A stretch of DNA of 64,000 bases, taken from Chitinophaga nivalis (GTDB taxonomy: Bacteria; Bacteroidota; Bacteroidia; Chitinophagales; Chitinophagaceae). The stretch is taken from NCBI RefSeq assembly GCF_025989125.1, contig NZ_JAPDNR010000001.1, forward strand, positions 3,454,301 through 3,518,300. Direction: 5' to 3'. Positions 19,501 to 29,214 of this stretch are shown here, piece after piece; the first letter of the stretch is position 1; each line of letters begins with the position of its first letter. The notes beneath the pieces are model-generated. The model was not told the DNA's origin. It worked only from the letters and a program-made list of their open reading frames with translations, and made no database searches. Made by a program: the position numbers and the translations under genes.

Positions 19501-20535
19501 ACACAGCAATTGCTGGTATCAGGTATTGTAACACTGGCATTACCCTGGGAGGCAGATAAAACACATACGATACTGCCTGCCGGTTATCACTGGCTGCGGG
19601 TAAGCGCTGCAGCCAATACAGCGGCGGTGTGTGAAGCCGTGGATGTAGTAGCACAGGCTGCCATCGCCGTTTTTCATAATGAAGATAATGATGGCAACCG
19701 CGTTGTACCGGGATTACCACCCAATACCATCAGCGGACTGGTGATACCAGATGCCATGATCAATAAAATTTCGCAGCCCTGGCCTTCTTTTGGTGGCAGA
19801 AGACCCGAAGTGGAAGAGGACTTCTACATACGCATCAGTGAACGCTTGCGGCATAAAGGAAGAGCCATCAATGTATTCGACTATGAACGGATCGTATTGC
19901 AGGCTTTTCCGGCGATCTACAAAATAAAATGTATTCCGCATTCCAAAATGTGCCGGGATCAGACCGGGAAAATTACCTGGCTGTTGTCACCGGGATGGGT
20001 CACCCTGGCAGCCATTCCCCGGATTAGTGACTACCCGGCCGATGAAAAATTTACCCCGAAAGTAAGTCGCATTACCTTGGAAAAAGTAGCGGCTTACCTG
20101 CAGGAACGTACGACCGTTTTTGCCAATGTACAGGTGATTAATCCCGAATACCAGGCCATCAATTTCAGCGGTAATATCCGGTTTACGGAAGGAGTGGATG
20201 TGGTATACTATCAGGCCCGCCTGATCAGGGCCGTACAGGAATATATGTCGCCGTGGATCAACTCCGGCTCACAGGATATTGTATTTGGAGGTACCCTCAT
20301 GATGTCGTCTGTACTGCAATTCATCGAACAGCTGAGTTACGTGGACTTTGTAACCGACTTCACCATGTACGTCATTACGGATGGGGTGAACGGACCGCCA
20401 TTGAAAGCGATTACAGCAGATACTCCCTGGTCGGTACTGATTGCAGGAAAACAAACCTATACCCCGATTACAGCCTGTCCGGGTACCCGCCGGCAACCCG
20501 TATTTAAAATTAAAGCAGACAATCATTCATTCTAA
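16522..20535 (+). CDS. baseplate J-like wedge protein (Afp11-like), 1337 aa
   Basis: A very large wedge component. The N-terminus (KISNNLVRDGISQAQRKMAA; YDDRQPDQQDNQLL) and the C-terminal J-like part (GGRRPEVEEDFYIRISERLR; FDYERIVLQAFPAIYKIKC) match Afp11/gp6-type baseplate proteins. The middle ~700 residues are variable, with beta-rich stretches, as usual for Bacteroidota members. Together with the 2288-residue J-like protein it should form the heterotrimeric wedge ring around the spike hub. Translationally coupled to the gp25 gene. Confidence 0.9.
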   Translation: MSATDKISNNLVRDGISQAQRKMAALNADNLPIDGRSTAALLGFLFRYAKYVLYYDDRQPDQQDNQLLMAQGDWQDFFRNNPPFQYAIVQQFDTGSFNTSYRQALADLLQQQPEDQFWSLFYRILDMVLQLNTWHTQLDDGTGLKGMLDTLVKSDFSKALYRLLAMANTFGDRPDEVAASIAILIKNKAWGLTMDNLMAQDVYLLKLADYPRRQRVKMLAQLEELFVIFFKGMQQVQAFALRDFETVLKGAQKHQPHLGLLYAFLLLFSQVKTQLNTLARQHLNFFYKEVLQLKLLPLIPDHVHLVSELARQLPDYLLAADTGLKAGKDALGKTVTFQVEKDVVLNKAKVNQLRTLFKDPQANLFAAPVANSADGQGEAFRNPAFNSWPVLGTGAYASKNNPLQTAVHFPFAATGLILSSPVLLLKEGTREVTLTLELEGLAAGNASLGLAAVLNSPWHRVNEGILADFEKAGIDKLTVAAIRKHLAGAGVKEKWFPENEFISLIGGNDTTALKPAFVIAYVALLQLSVTTEKGWYPLYKPQFTIAGNQLKVVCTLAADAPAIVPAPADVLQVTYPVTDPLLRITFNHQLHFETVLKEKGVYDILSQLVITQPAIQVAVKNVKQLLLSNEEGGLDANKKFLPFTAIPTVGSSFIIGSDEVFRKRLTDLKINVEWDGLPADFKQHYKLYDASVTNESFKATLQQLNNGKWVPFVPENNQSLFRWDGSNTLYNTQTWNLQPVAGNIARLLQSAPLAPYSNASLYGFLKLNLQKDFYHDEYAQVLAAQVLQIGSVNFLDGLKDKLGRSGNEGLRKAAEETVGRALVTNNWAWTVNKGSSDQQFDDLRTSASDTVGKTYSVRTNVNSLSDYVNGSLPDGGVLPPQPYTPTIKSVMIDYVAATTTGDITLLHKYPYEESNYKLLPAGERTTFMPVFTQEGNLYIGLQDAVPGTNINLLFQLSEFTANPDVPKATVTWDYLVGNEWHPLLNNSQILSDATQQLLVSGIVTLALPWEADKTHTILPAGYHWLRVSAAANTAAVCEAVDVVAQAAIAVFHNEDNDGNRVVPGLPPNTISGLVIPDAMINKISQPWPSFGGRRPEVEEDFYIRISERLRHKGRAINVFDYERIVLQAFPAIYKIKCIPHSKMCRDQTGKITWLLSPGWVTLAAIPRISDYPADEKFTPKVSRITLEKVAAYLQERTTVFANVQVINPEYQAINFSGNIRFTEGVDVVYYQARLIRAVQEYMSPWINSGSQDIVFGGTLMMSSVLQFIEQLSYVDFVTDFTMYVITDGVNGPPLKAITADTPWSVLIAGKQTYTPITACPGTRRQPVFKIKADNHSF

Positions 20536-20555
20536 AAAAACTAAAAGATATTCCC

Positions 20556-22262
20556 ATGTCTATAACAACAAGAGACGCGCTGAAAGGCCGGTTTAAATCA
20601 GGAGCCATACCCACCCCACAGGATTTTATCAATCTGATTGATTCTGCCCTCGTAAGAAGGGATGATGCCTTCTTCGGTAAATGGCAAAGCGGCACCTGTT
20701 ATTATGAAGGTGATGTGGTGTTGTATAATAATGCCCTGTATAGTTGTGTCCCCGATCAGCAACACCCCTGTGGCTGTGAAGGCGAGAGCAGTACCGCTGG
20801 AAAAGGAACTGACCCGGGTGGTCCGGTCGGACATTGTTCTGTGGATAATCCCGAAAAAGATAAGGATAACTGGATCATGCTGGATATTGATGCCACAGAT
20901 GAGGATTGGGAAATTATCCGGGATGCGGCAGAGGTACCGGTGATCATGTATGCCAAAGTATTCGGCAAAATAGGAATGGGTACACAGGATCCCGCGGCAC
21001 GGGTACATATTCAGGATGATAACTTAAATGCGGGTTTCTTATTCAGCCCGGATGGGGCCAATGACCCTGAGTTTGTAATCGAGCGCAATGGAGAAGGACA
21101 GCGCCGCGATTTTTCTCAAACTGTAACAAACAGTAAAGTCCGGTTTACCACCAATACGGAAGGATTTCTTTTCAATGCACAGTTTGATCCTACGCGTCAG
21201 GAAAATGAAAAGGATAAGGGAGAGAGTGTGCGGAGCAGACAGGTATTTATTACCACCCCTTATTCAGGACCAGCGATCGGTATAGGTACAACCCTGCCTC
21301 AGGCAGCATTGGATATACAAACCCGGAGCGGCTCTCATCTGGCACTGAATCCCGTAGGAGCAGTAACACCGCAGGCAGTATGGCTATACAAAGGTGAAGA
21401 TAGCCCCGTAACAGGACTGGTGACAGAACTGGACAGCGAGGCGGTTAAATTCACCACCAATGCACCGGAAGGATTTTATTTCCGTAAGTTATTGGATAAC
21501 GCCAAAAACTACCTGAAAAAAGCAGATACCGCTAATGGTGTAACGCTGGTAGCCATCAAACCCGAAGGCCGCGTAGGTATCGGTACCGAGTCACCGGTGA
21601 CCGATGTGGAAATCACCCGAACCGGTGGCGCCGGCGCTTTTCAGATGTGCCTGGATAATACCAACCCTGCTTTCTCCATTATCAATAACCGGCCGAATGC
21701 GGAAGACCTGAGAAATTATCTCACACTGGGAGCCGATAACGATACCAGTATTTTTATAACAGATGCCAGTAAAGGATTTGTATTCAGAAGAGGGAAGGAA
21801 TATGGTAATGGCAACGAGCGGGAAGTAAATCAGGGCGATGACCTGATCACGATTACAGCAGCAGGTAAAACTACCATCGGCGGCCTGTCCGACAAAGGAT
21901 ATGACCTGCAGGTAAAAGGAAAGATGCGCGCATTCGGTTTATACCTGGATACGGATGTGAAGAAGATCAAAGAACACGCCACCCTGGATAGTGTGCTCGA
22001 TAAAGTGAAAAATCTCAACCCGGTATCTTTCACCTTCAACAAAAAAGCAAATGTCCCGGAAGGAGAAAAACAGATAGGTTTCCTGCCACATCAGGTACAG
22101 GAATATTTTCCGGAACTGGTCAATACAGATGAAGATGGCACCAAAACACTGGCATATGCTAATCTGGTAGCGGTTCTTACCAAAGCTATCCAGGAGCAGC
22201 AGGTGCAGATCTCCACACTGGAAAGCAGACTGGCTCAGCTGGAAGGTAGTAAGGACGCCTGA
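20556..22262 (+). CDS. tail fibre protein with C-terminal S74-type chaperone domain
   Basis: 568 residues. The N-terminus (TTRDALKGRFKSGAIPTPQD) is the usual Bacteroidota fibre anchor, followed by a small Cys-rich loop (SCVPDQQHPCGCEGE). The middle has several copies of a beta module beginning with GRVGIGTESP or KIGMGTQDP. The C-terminus resembles the peptidase S74 intramolecular chaperone (VKNLNPVSFTFN; GFLPHQVQEYFPELV; YANLVAVLTKAIQEQQVQ). The expected catalytic SDxRLK is here DTDVKKIKE, with Thr in place of Ser, so self-cleavage is doubtful. Likely binds target cell surfaces (Afp13 role). Confidence 0.85.
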   Translation: MSITTRDALKGRFKSGAIPTPQDFINLIDSALVRRDDAFFGKWQSGTCYYEGDVVLYNNALYSCVPDQQHPCGCEGESSTAGKGTDPGGPVGHCSVDNPEKDKDNWIMLDIDATDEDWEIIRDAAEVPVIMYAKVFGKIGMGTQDPAARVHIQDDNLNAGFLFSPDGANDPEFVIERNGEGQRRDFSQTVTNSKVRFTTNTEGFLFNAQFDPTRQENEKDKGESVRSRQVFITTPYSGPAIGIGTTLPQAALDIQTRSGSHLALNPVGAVTPQAVWLYKGEDSPVTGLVTELDSEAVKFTTNAPEGFYFRKLLDNAKNYLKKADTANGVTLVAIKPEGRVGIGTESPVTDVEITRTGGAGAFQMCLDNTNPAFSIINNRPNAEDLRNYLTLGADNDTSIFITDASKGFVFRRGKEYGNGNEREVNQGDDLITITAAGKTTIGGLSDKGYDLQVKGKMRAFGLYLDTDVKKIKEHATLDSVLDKVKNLNPVSFTFNKKANVPEGEKQIGFLPHQVQEYFPELVNTDEDGTKTLAYANLVAVLTKAIQEQQVQISTLESRLAQLEGSKDA

Positions 22263-22322
22263 TACAGGAATCATCTGCATCATCCGTGATGCATCATACC
22301 TCTTACCTAGCACCATTTCAAC

Positions 22323-25300
22323 ATGCCTGAACTTAAGTTTATAACGACAGATAAAAATAGTGGCTTCCCGGAATACCTGGATTTTGCCACCTTGCGTAAA
22401 GCAGGGATTCAGCATATCGCTGATTTTTCAGGCAAAATATGGACGGACCATAACCTGCACGACCCGGGCATCACGATGCTGGAAGCGCTTTGTTATGTGC
22501 TGACCGACCTGGATTACCGTACCCGGCTGGATTTCAAAGATCTGGTAGCAGCACCGGCCACTGAGGAGGATACCGGAGAGAACTTTTTTACCGCTGCGCA
22601 GATACTGGGAAATAATCCACTCACGATAACGGATATACGTAAAATACTCATAGATATAAAAGGTGTCCGGAACGCCTGGCTGGAACTGCCGCAGAAAGGA
22701 GAATATACCCTCTCCTGGAATTGTGAAGCCGGTAAATTACAAAACCTCCCGCCGACAGGTACACACGATACCCCGGTTCCCCTGAAAGGACTATACAAAG
22801 TTTGCATAGAACCAGACGATGTATACGCCGCTGCCTATGAAAAAGATGCCTGTGGCAATGATGTATTTCCCATCGATAAAATACTCACCACTATAAAGGA
22901 ACGACTGCATCAGCATCGTAACCTGTGTGAAGATTTTGCAGAAATAAAGGTATTGCCGAAAGAACTGATCTCTTTATGTCTGCATGTGGAACTCAAAGCC
23001 AACTTTGATCCGGAAGATGTATTGGTAAATATCTATAGTAAAATACAGGACTACTTTTCACCGGCGCCGGCCTTTTATACCCTGCAGGAATTGTTGGAGA
23101 AAGGTCGTACCATGGAAGAAATCTTTGAAGGCAGACCCTATGATTTCAAAGGTAATAAAGCCCTGCAACAGAATGGGTTTATCGATACCAAAGAACTGGA
23201 AAACCTGCAACGCATTACAGAGATCCACGCCTCAGACCTGTATCGTATTATCATGACCGTAGACGGTGTGGCCGGTATTACCCGGTTGCTGATGAAAGAT
23301 GCAGATGAAGATAGTTTTGAGCAGATAGATATCAATGATGTACCCATCCCCAACGATGGAGAAGAGTGGTGCCTGAAACTGAAAGATTTCCATCGCCCGG
23401 TATTGTCCCCGGAACTATCCAACGTCATCTTCTATCGGAATAATGTGCCTTTTACGGCCGATTTGCAAAAAGTAAAACAGCGGTATGTAAAAGCGATTTC
23501 AGATTATAATAAATCTCCCAAATCGAATACCGCCCTGGATACCGTTATTCCGGAAGGCCGACAGCTCAACCTGGCACAGTACAACTCTGTACAGTATGAA
23601 TTTCCACAGGTATACCTGGTAGGTAAAAATGAAGTACCTACGAAGGCAACAGCCGCCAGAAAAGCGCAGTCGCTGCAGTTACAGGCCTACCTGCTGTTTT
23701 ACGACCGGTTGCTGGCAGACTATTTTGCCCAGCTGGCCAATATCCGCAAACTGTTTTCGCTGGGCAAAATAACGCCCGCCACACAGCAAACCTATTTCGC
23801 GGCGGATATCAGCCATGTGCCCCAACTACCGGCCTTACTCCGCTATGAAAAAAAACTGCCGGTTACCACAGCAGGTAATGTAGCGCCCGGCGCCCGGCTG
23901 GCCTATGAACCAGCGCCTGACGGCTCCGGCAGAAAAACATACCCTTCCCTGTTTCAGCGCGATGAAGCGATTCGCCGTATCACGAAAGCCTGTAATAATA
24001 ATACCGTAAAAAGGATTGTAGAACAGCAGGAAGACAGTGGTAACTGGTACCTGCAGCTGACGGATATGGCAGGTGACCTGTTGCTGGAAGGCGCCATCTA
24101 TTTTGAATCAGAACAATTGGCCCAGCAGGCGGTGCGGGATATTATATTCCTTGCTGGGCTGGAGGGCAGCTATAGCCGCATCAACAACCGGGAGGAAGAC
24201 GAATACAGCTTCGATGTGATATATAACAATACCGGCTATACGGAAATGCTGGCAGCCCTGTATGAAACAGCAGAAGAGTACAATGAACGGAAAGAAAAAT
24301 TCCAGAACCATTTACTCGCCAGATTTGCCGAAGATTTTACGGATTATGCGCTGATGATGTATAACATCAGCGGCAAACAAAATGATCCGGCCCGCAACAT
24401 TGCCGATAAAGCCGCATTCCTGGCCACCTATCCGGAAACCAGTGCCAACCGCGCCAAAGCATTCGACCATACGCAGCCTGCCGCCGGCTTCCCGGTATGC
24501 GGTCTGCAACAGCGGATGGCGGGACTGATGGGTATCCGCCAGGAACCTGCTGCTTCCCTGAATAATTTTGACCTGGTGCAGGCCGTCAGACAAAAAGCAT
24601 TTGCCTGCAGTTTACCCGGACTCAATACACCGCTGTTCATCAGTACCAGTTTATACGAAGAGACGGAATTTGAGACAGTAACGACGTTGTTCCGGGAAAT
24701 AGCCGCCGCTAAACATAACTACCGGCCGTATGGCTGTCCTGGTGAAGGCGTCTTTGGCTTCACCGTTCGTTCACCGCAGGATAGTGAAATATGGATCGAA
24801 GCAAAGTGCACCATTGAATGTAATCAGGCTGCCGACAGGGATGCCCTGATCGATTGGCTGGTAAAGTTCTTCGAGGACAATGGCCAATACAAACTGATTA
24901 CCCGATCACAGGAAGGGCATTACTTTTTATTGCCGGATGATAAGGGTAATACTTTGCTGAAAAGCACAGTAGGATATGATACGGATATCGCCGCACTGGA
25001 TGCCGGTTACGACTGCCTCGATATACTGCAGGACGGACAGGCCTGGGAAATCCGTTATGATGCGACTGCTGCTAATTACAGCATCGTGATATTGGATACC
25101 CGGCAACAACCTGTTGTATTACTGGCAAAACATCCCAGAAATTTTAACAGCAAAGCAGACGCTGATAAAGCGTTGATACAGCTGCAACAATATTTCCGGA
25201 AGAAATACCTGGTATATACCCGGGAGTATACCACCGTTCACAGCTGGCAAACCCTGGAACAGGAGCTGCCGGCCTGGGTAAGTGCATTCACTTTTAATGA

Positions 25301-28300
25301 TCGCACACAGTTGCCGGTGAACTGGAGCAGTTTTGTAGAACTGGCGGCAGATGCAGCTAATTATAAGTGGAGGAAAGATGCCGAAGAGATATACCACCTG
25401 GAAGTAGTACGTACTACTGCAGAACCGGACGCACAGCCATTGGTAATGGCTACGCATGTAGCCGGATATGCTTCCCTGGCAGCGGTACAGGATGCGGTAG
25501 CGTACTATGTGGGGTTGTTCAATCGTTTATGGATGACTGTTAGTCGTACACCGGAGGCAGTTACAGCAGCCTGGTATATTTTTCAGGATATCGATGGCTG
25601 CGAAGGAGCTGGTGAAACGGTGTTGACCACCCTGCAACCTGTGCCGGATGGTCCGGAAGTAGCGCCTTTTACCCGTAGTATTATCCGCTATGCCGCCGAC
25701 CCGCAAAACTTATCCGTGAATTACAGCGTGACAGACACCGCCAGCTGCCTGTATGTAGTACAGCTTCGCAGTCCGGAAGGAATATTGCTGGCAGAAAGTC
25801 CGGCAGTAGCTACCCGGGAAGAAGCTATCCGGTTGCTGGAGAAAATTCAGCAAAAGGCGGCTGCAGATGAACTCTGGTGCGTCAAAGGAAATACCGCTAC
25901 GGTATATCGCTTTGTATGGAAGGAGGAGCGCAGTTGCACAGCCTTGTTACAAAGTACCGATGTATGGCATACAGCCGGTGAAGTGGCGCATGCACTCTTG
26001 CAGGCACTCTCACATCCGGATGGCCTGCACCTGGAACCGGTTTATAAACAAGGTAACGGATATGGTTATACGGTATATGCCGGAAAGAGGCGCTTTGCCC
26101 GGCAGGTAAAATGGTATGAGACCGCTGCAGAAAGGGATGCCATCATTCAGCTGATAAAAGAAGAATGGCGGCTGCTAACAGCTAATATCGTATGGATGAC
26201 CACTACCACCGAACACTATTATTTTAAAATAAAAGAAGCATCTGGGTGGCTGTTGTTGGAAGAACCACGCTACTACAACAGCTTACACGAAGTACGTACT
26301 GCCTTTTACAATACGGTGAAGTTTGGCAAAAAAAGAGAATACTACCAGCTATATGATCAGCATCAATGTACCTATGGTTTTCAAATCGTGGATGATGCGG
26401 GTGTAGTGATAGCAGTACATCCCCGGGAGTATGTGACAGAAGAAGAACGGGAGATAGCTATTGTACGTGTCATGCGTTTTCTGCAGGACCACGGGCAGGT
26501 AGTCTCCCAGCTGAAAATGCCTGGCGCCTGGCGCTATAGCTGGGAGTGGTTATCCTGTGCATTCAGGCCGGAAACGGCACTGGAAGGGCTGGAAGACCAG
26601 CAAGACGACGAGGCCGCGACCGCGGCCCTGAAAGAGCTGTTGGACCTGGCAGCAAAAGGAAAGGATAGCTTTAAAGTAGAAGGAGAGGGGGAAGAATTCA
26701 GGATCTTTCTGACAAATGGAGCCGTACGTGTGGCCCTGCATCCCCGGATTTTTTCCACCCGCGGCCAGGCGGAAATAACAACCGACCGGTTGGTTGCCTG
26801 GGCAAAATACCAACTGGAAAAAGCTTTCCTGAAAAGAGACATCACGTTCAATGGCCGGCTGCTGACACCTGCAGACGGTACTTCCATCAAATCCATCGGC
26901 TATCGCCTGTGGGACCGTACTTTCCGCATGGCGCGCTATTGCCCTTTGTTTGACAAGGAAGATAAAAGAGCCGCTGCCCTGGAGGAAATGCTCCTGCATT
27001 ATCAGCGTAAAGCACCGGTATATACCCTGATAGAACGAGGAAATGCCGCTATTGTAGAACAGAACAGACAATACTATTATCAGTTGCGTGGTAATCGCCT
27101 GGTACTATGGCAAAGCATCGCCGCTTATCCGGATGCCGCAACTGCCATGACGGCTTTTGAAAAAGACGTGTGGGGATTGCTGGAGTTGTCTGCGGATAAC
27201 ACCCATTACAGCGAATGGCAGGAAGGCGCCGGGTATCTGTATCTTCTGGACAAGAAAGGAAATCAGGTAGCGTCGTATAAAGAAGATTTTGAGTCCTATG
27301 ATCACTATATCGCAGCCATTCGTGCCCGGCTACGGTTTGCGAAAAGCCACGGTATATACCTGCGCAATAACGGCGAATATGCTTTCCGCATCTACAACAC
27401 CACTGCCGGGCGGTGCGATTGGGACAGTGTGCATACCTATCCCGATCCGGAGCAAGCGATCAAAGCTTTGCGGGAATTTTTACGCCTGCTGCGCTATCGG
27501 GGCAACTATTGCCTCGATGAAAAGAATGAGACCGGCCATTATCCCATTACACTGGGGCGGGTATTACTGGACCTGCAACGGGTTACCAAAGAATGTGATA
27601 ACACCGCTACCCAGGATACAGCAGAACCGGAAGTACCACCACAGGATGAAGCCTGGAACAGATTACAATCATTCCTGGATAGCCTGGAACCAGGTGCTGA
27701 TATGTTTTTCCCCTATACAGATTACAAAGATGAGTGCCGCTATACCTTCCGGCTGATCGATAAAAATATATACCGGGTAGCCCGCCATGCCAGCTGGTAT
27801 CAAAGTATGGAGAAAAGAGAAGCAGCACGCCTGCAGTTACTGGCGGATATCGTTTGTAAGAAACGCCTGTATGGCTGGTATGTACAGCCCACAAAACCGG
27901 CTACACAGGAATTGCTGGGCGCCTATTTCGAACATCCGGAACGGGTGAATGCAACAGATCTGTGGTGGAGCTTTGCCAAGGAACAGATCTCCTGGAAACA
28001 GGTATCTGAAACGCTCTCCGGAAACATTACCCTGTACTACTATCAGCTGATCGGCAAAAATAGTAAAGTGGTGTGGGAAAGTGTAAACCGCTATGCCTCT
28101 GCTGCGCTGGCGCAAAAAGAACAACAATACTTCTACGTGTATCTGTTAGAGATGGCCCGTGCTGCTACAGCTTATCATTATGAACCGGTACTGGGTAAAA
28201 AAGATACTTACCGGCTGTCGCTGAAAGACATCGATGGAAATATCATCGCGATAGCACCGGAGTGTATCACAGCAGACATCCTGGAAAATGATCAGGCCAC

Positions 28301-29189
28301 AAGAATCTGCAATGCAATCATGTATCCCGTGATGCAAAACGGTGACGGCTATACGTTTGAAATCAATAACGTGATCCAGGAACAGGAAGGTAATAAAAGC
28401 ACCTATACCTATACCACCATCTGGGATGCCATACAATTGTATGAAACGCCGGATCTGGCTTTTGAAGCATTGAAAGGCGTTTGCGGACAACTGTTACCAG
28501 ATCTGCAGCAATATGAACGCGGCGATGAAGATGCCTGTGGCCCCTTTGGTATTGTATTAACAGATCCGAATGGTTTGCTGGCAACACACCCATTTTCCTA
28601 TACAAGTATGAAGGCACGAAAAGCCGCCATGGATCTGGTAGAATCGGCCATCAGTGCAGAAGGTTTCCACTTGCTGGAACATATTCTCCTGCGCCCGGGT
28701 GAACAGGGAACGGGTTGTACGACAGGCGAAGAAGGTGTATTACAGACATGTGTAGACGAATGTTTGTGTGATTGCGACAACCAGCCTGCGGATCTCACCA
28801 AACAGGAGGACCCTTTATGTAATACCATCTTTAAAGCAGATCCCTATTCGTTCCGCGCTACCGTAGTATTACCCGGCTGGCCGCAACGTTTCCGGTTAGC
28901 CCGTTTCCGGCAGTTTTTTGAAGACAATTTACGAAAGGAAGCACCGGCACACATACGACTCAATATTGTGTGGATAGGGGCAAAGCAGATGTCGCAATTT
29001 GAAAAAGCCTGGCAACAATGGCTCAGCGCCTTGTCAAGGGACAACAGCTGTGATTACACCGATAGCCTGCAGCAACTGAATAAAATAATATTGGCACTCG
29101 AAAACATATATCCGGCTGCTTATCTGTATGATGATGAAGGAGGAGGTGATAGACCCCTGATCATGCTCGATGAGACGATGTTGGGATAA
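22323..29189 (+). CDS. giant baseplate J-like protein (Afp12-like) with a long internal repeat region, 2288 aa
   Basis: N-terminus (residues ~1-500) is Afp12/J-like, with the typical WTDHNLHDPGITMLEALCYV. The last ~175 residues also match Afp12-type proteins (HLLEHILLRPGEQG; ADPYSFRATVVLPGWPQRFR; EAPAHIRLNIVWIG). Between them, residues ~570-2110 contain roughly 14-16 degenerate units, each with a two-strand hairpin plus helix: for example GFQIVDDAGVVIAVHPREY, YSIVILDTRQQPVVLLAKHP, YLYLLDKKGNQVASYKEDFE. These resemble YegP/DUF1508 modules. The protein is about twice the size I expect for this family because of the insertion. It should be a baseplate wedge with a large external appendage. Confidence 0.88.
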   Translation: MPELKFITTDKNSGFPEYLDFATLRKAGIQHIADFSGKIWTDHNLHDPGITMLEALCYVLTDLDYRTRLDFKDLVAAPATEEDTGENFFTAAQILGNNPLTITDIRKILIDIKGVRNAWLELPQKGEYTLSWNCEAGKLQNLPPTGTHDTPVPLKGLYKVCIEPDDVYAAAYEKDACGNDVFPIDKILTTIKERLHQHRNLCEDFAEIKVLPKELISLCLHVELKANFDPEDVLVNIYSKIQDYFSPAPAFYTLQELLEKGRTMEEIFEGRPYDFKGNKALQQNGFIDTKELENLQRITEIHASDLYRIIMTVDGVAGITRLLMKDADEDSFEQIDINDVPIPNDGEEWCLKLKDFHRPVLSPELSNVIFYRNNVPFTADLQKVKQRYVKAISDYNKSPKSNTALDTVIPEGRQLNLAQYNSVQYEFPQVYLVGKNEVPTKATAARKAQSLQLQAYLLFYDRLLADYFAQLANIRKLFSLGKITPATQQTYFAADISHVPQLPALLRYEKKLPVTTAGNVAPGARLAYEPAPDGSGRKTYPSLFQRDEAIRRITKACNNNTVKRIVEQQEDSGNWYLQLTDMAGDLLLEGAIYFESEQLAQQAVRDIIFLAGLEGSYSRINNREEDEYSFDVIYNNTGYTEMLAALYETAEEYNERKEKFQNHLLARFAEDFTDYALMMYNISGKQNDPARNIADKAAFLATYPETSANRAKAFDHTQPAAGFPVCGLQQRMAGLMGIRQEPAASLNNFDLVQAVRQKAFACSLPGLNTPLFISTSLYEETEFETVTTLFREIAAAKHNYRPYGCPGEGVFGFTVRSPQDSEIWIEAKCTIECNQAADRDALIDWLVKFFEDNGQYKLITRSQEGHYFLLPDDKGNTLLKSTVGYDTDIAALDAGYDCLDILQDGQAWEIRYDATAANYSIVILDTRQQPVVLLAKHPRNFNSKADADKALIQLQQYFRKKYLVYTREYTTVHSWQTLEQELPAWVSAFTFNDRTQLPVNWSSFVELAADAANYKWRKDAEEIYHLEVVRTTAEPDAQPLVMATHVAGYASLAAVQDAVAYYVGLFNRLWMTVSRTPEAVTAAWYIFQDIDGCEGAGETVLTTLQPVPDGPEVAPFTRSIIRYAADPQNLSVNYSVTDTASCLYVVQLRSPEGILLAESPAVATREEAIRLLEKIQQKAAADELWCVKGNTATVYRFVWKEERSCTALLQSTDVWHTAGEVAHALLQALSHPDGLHLEPVYKQGNGYGYTVYAGKRRFARQVKWYETAAERDAIIQLIKEEWRLLTANIVWMTTTTEHYYFKIKEASGWLLLEEPRYYNSLHEVRTAFYNTVKFGKKREYYQLYDQHQCTYGFQIVDDAGVVIAVHPREYVTEEEREIAIVRVMRFLQDHGQVVSQLKMPGAWRYSWEWLSCAFRPETALEGLEDQQDDEAATAALKELLDLAAKGKDSFKVEGEGEEFRIFLTNGAVRVALHPRIFSTRGQAEITTDRLVAWAKYQLEKAFLKRDITFNGRLLTPADGTSIKSIGYRLWDRTFRMARYCPLFDKEDKRAAALEEMLLHYQRKAPVYTLIERGNAAIVEQNRQYYYQLRGNRLVLWQSIAAYPDAATAMTAFEKDVWGLLELSADNTHYSEWQEGAGYLYLLDKKGNQVASYKEDFESYDHYIAAIRARLRFAKSHGIYLRNNGEYAFRIYNTTAGRCDWDSVHTYPDPEQAIKALREFLRLLRYRGNYCLDEKNETGHYPITLGRVLLDLQRVTKECDNTATQDTAEPEVPPQDEAWNRLQSFLDSLEPGADMFFPYTDYKDECRYTFRLIDKNIYRVARHASWYQSMEKREAARLQLLADIVCKKRLYGWYVQPTKPATQELLGAYFEHPERVNATDLWWSFAKEQISWKQVSETLSGNITLYYYQLIGKNSKVVWESVNRYASAALAQKEQQYFYVYLLEMARAATAYHYEPVLGKKDTYRLSLKDIDGNIIAIAPECITADILENDQATRICNAIMYPVMQNGDGYTFEINNVIQEQEGNKSTYTYTTIWDAIQLYETPDLAFEALKGVCGQLLPDLQQYERGDEDACGPFGIVLTDPNGLLATHPFSYTSMKARKAAMDLVESAISAEGFHLLEHILLRPGEQGTGCTTGEEGVLQTCVDECLCDCDNQPADLTKQEDPLCNTIFKADPYSFRATVVLPGWPQRFRLARFRQFFEDNLRKEAPAHIRLNIVWIGAKQMSQFEKAWQQWLSALSRDNSCDYTDSLQQLNKIILALENIYPAAYLYDDEGGGDRPLIMLDETMLG

Positions 29190-29214
29190 TTTCAACTTAT
29201 AAATTCTACATAAA

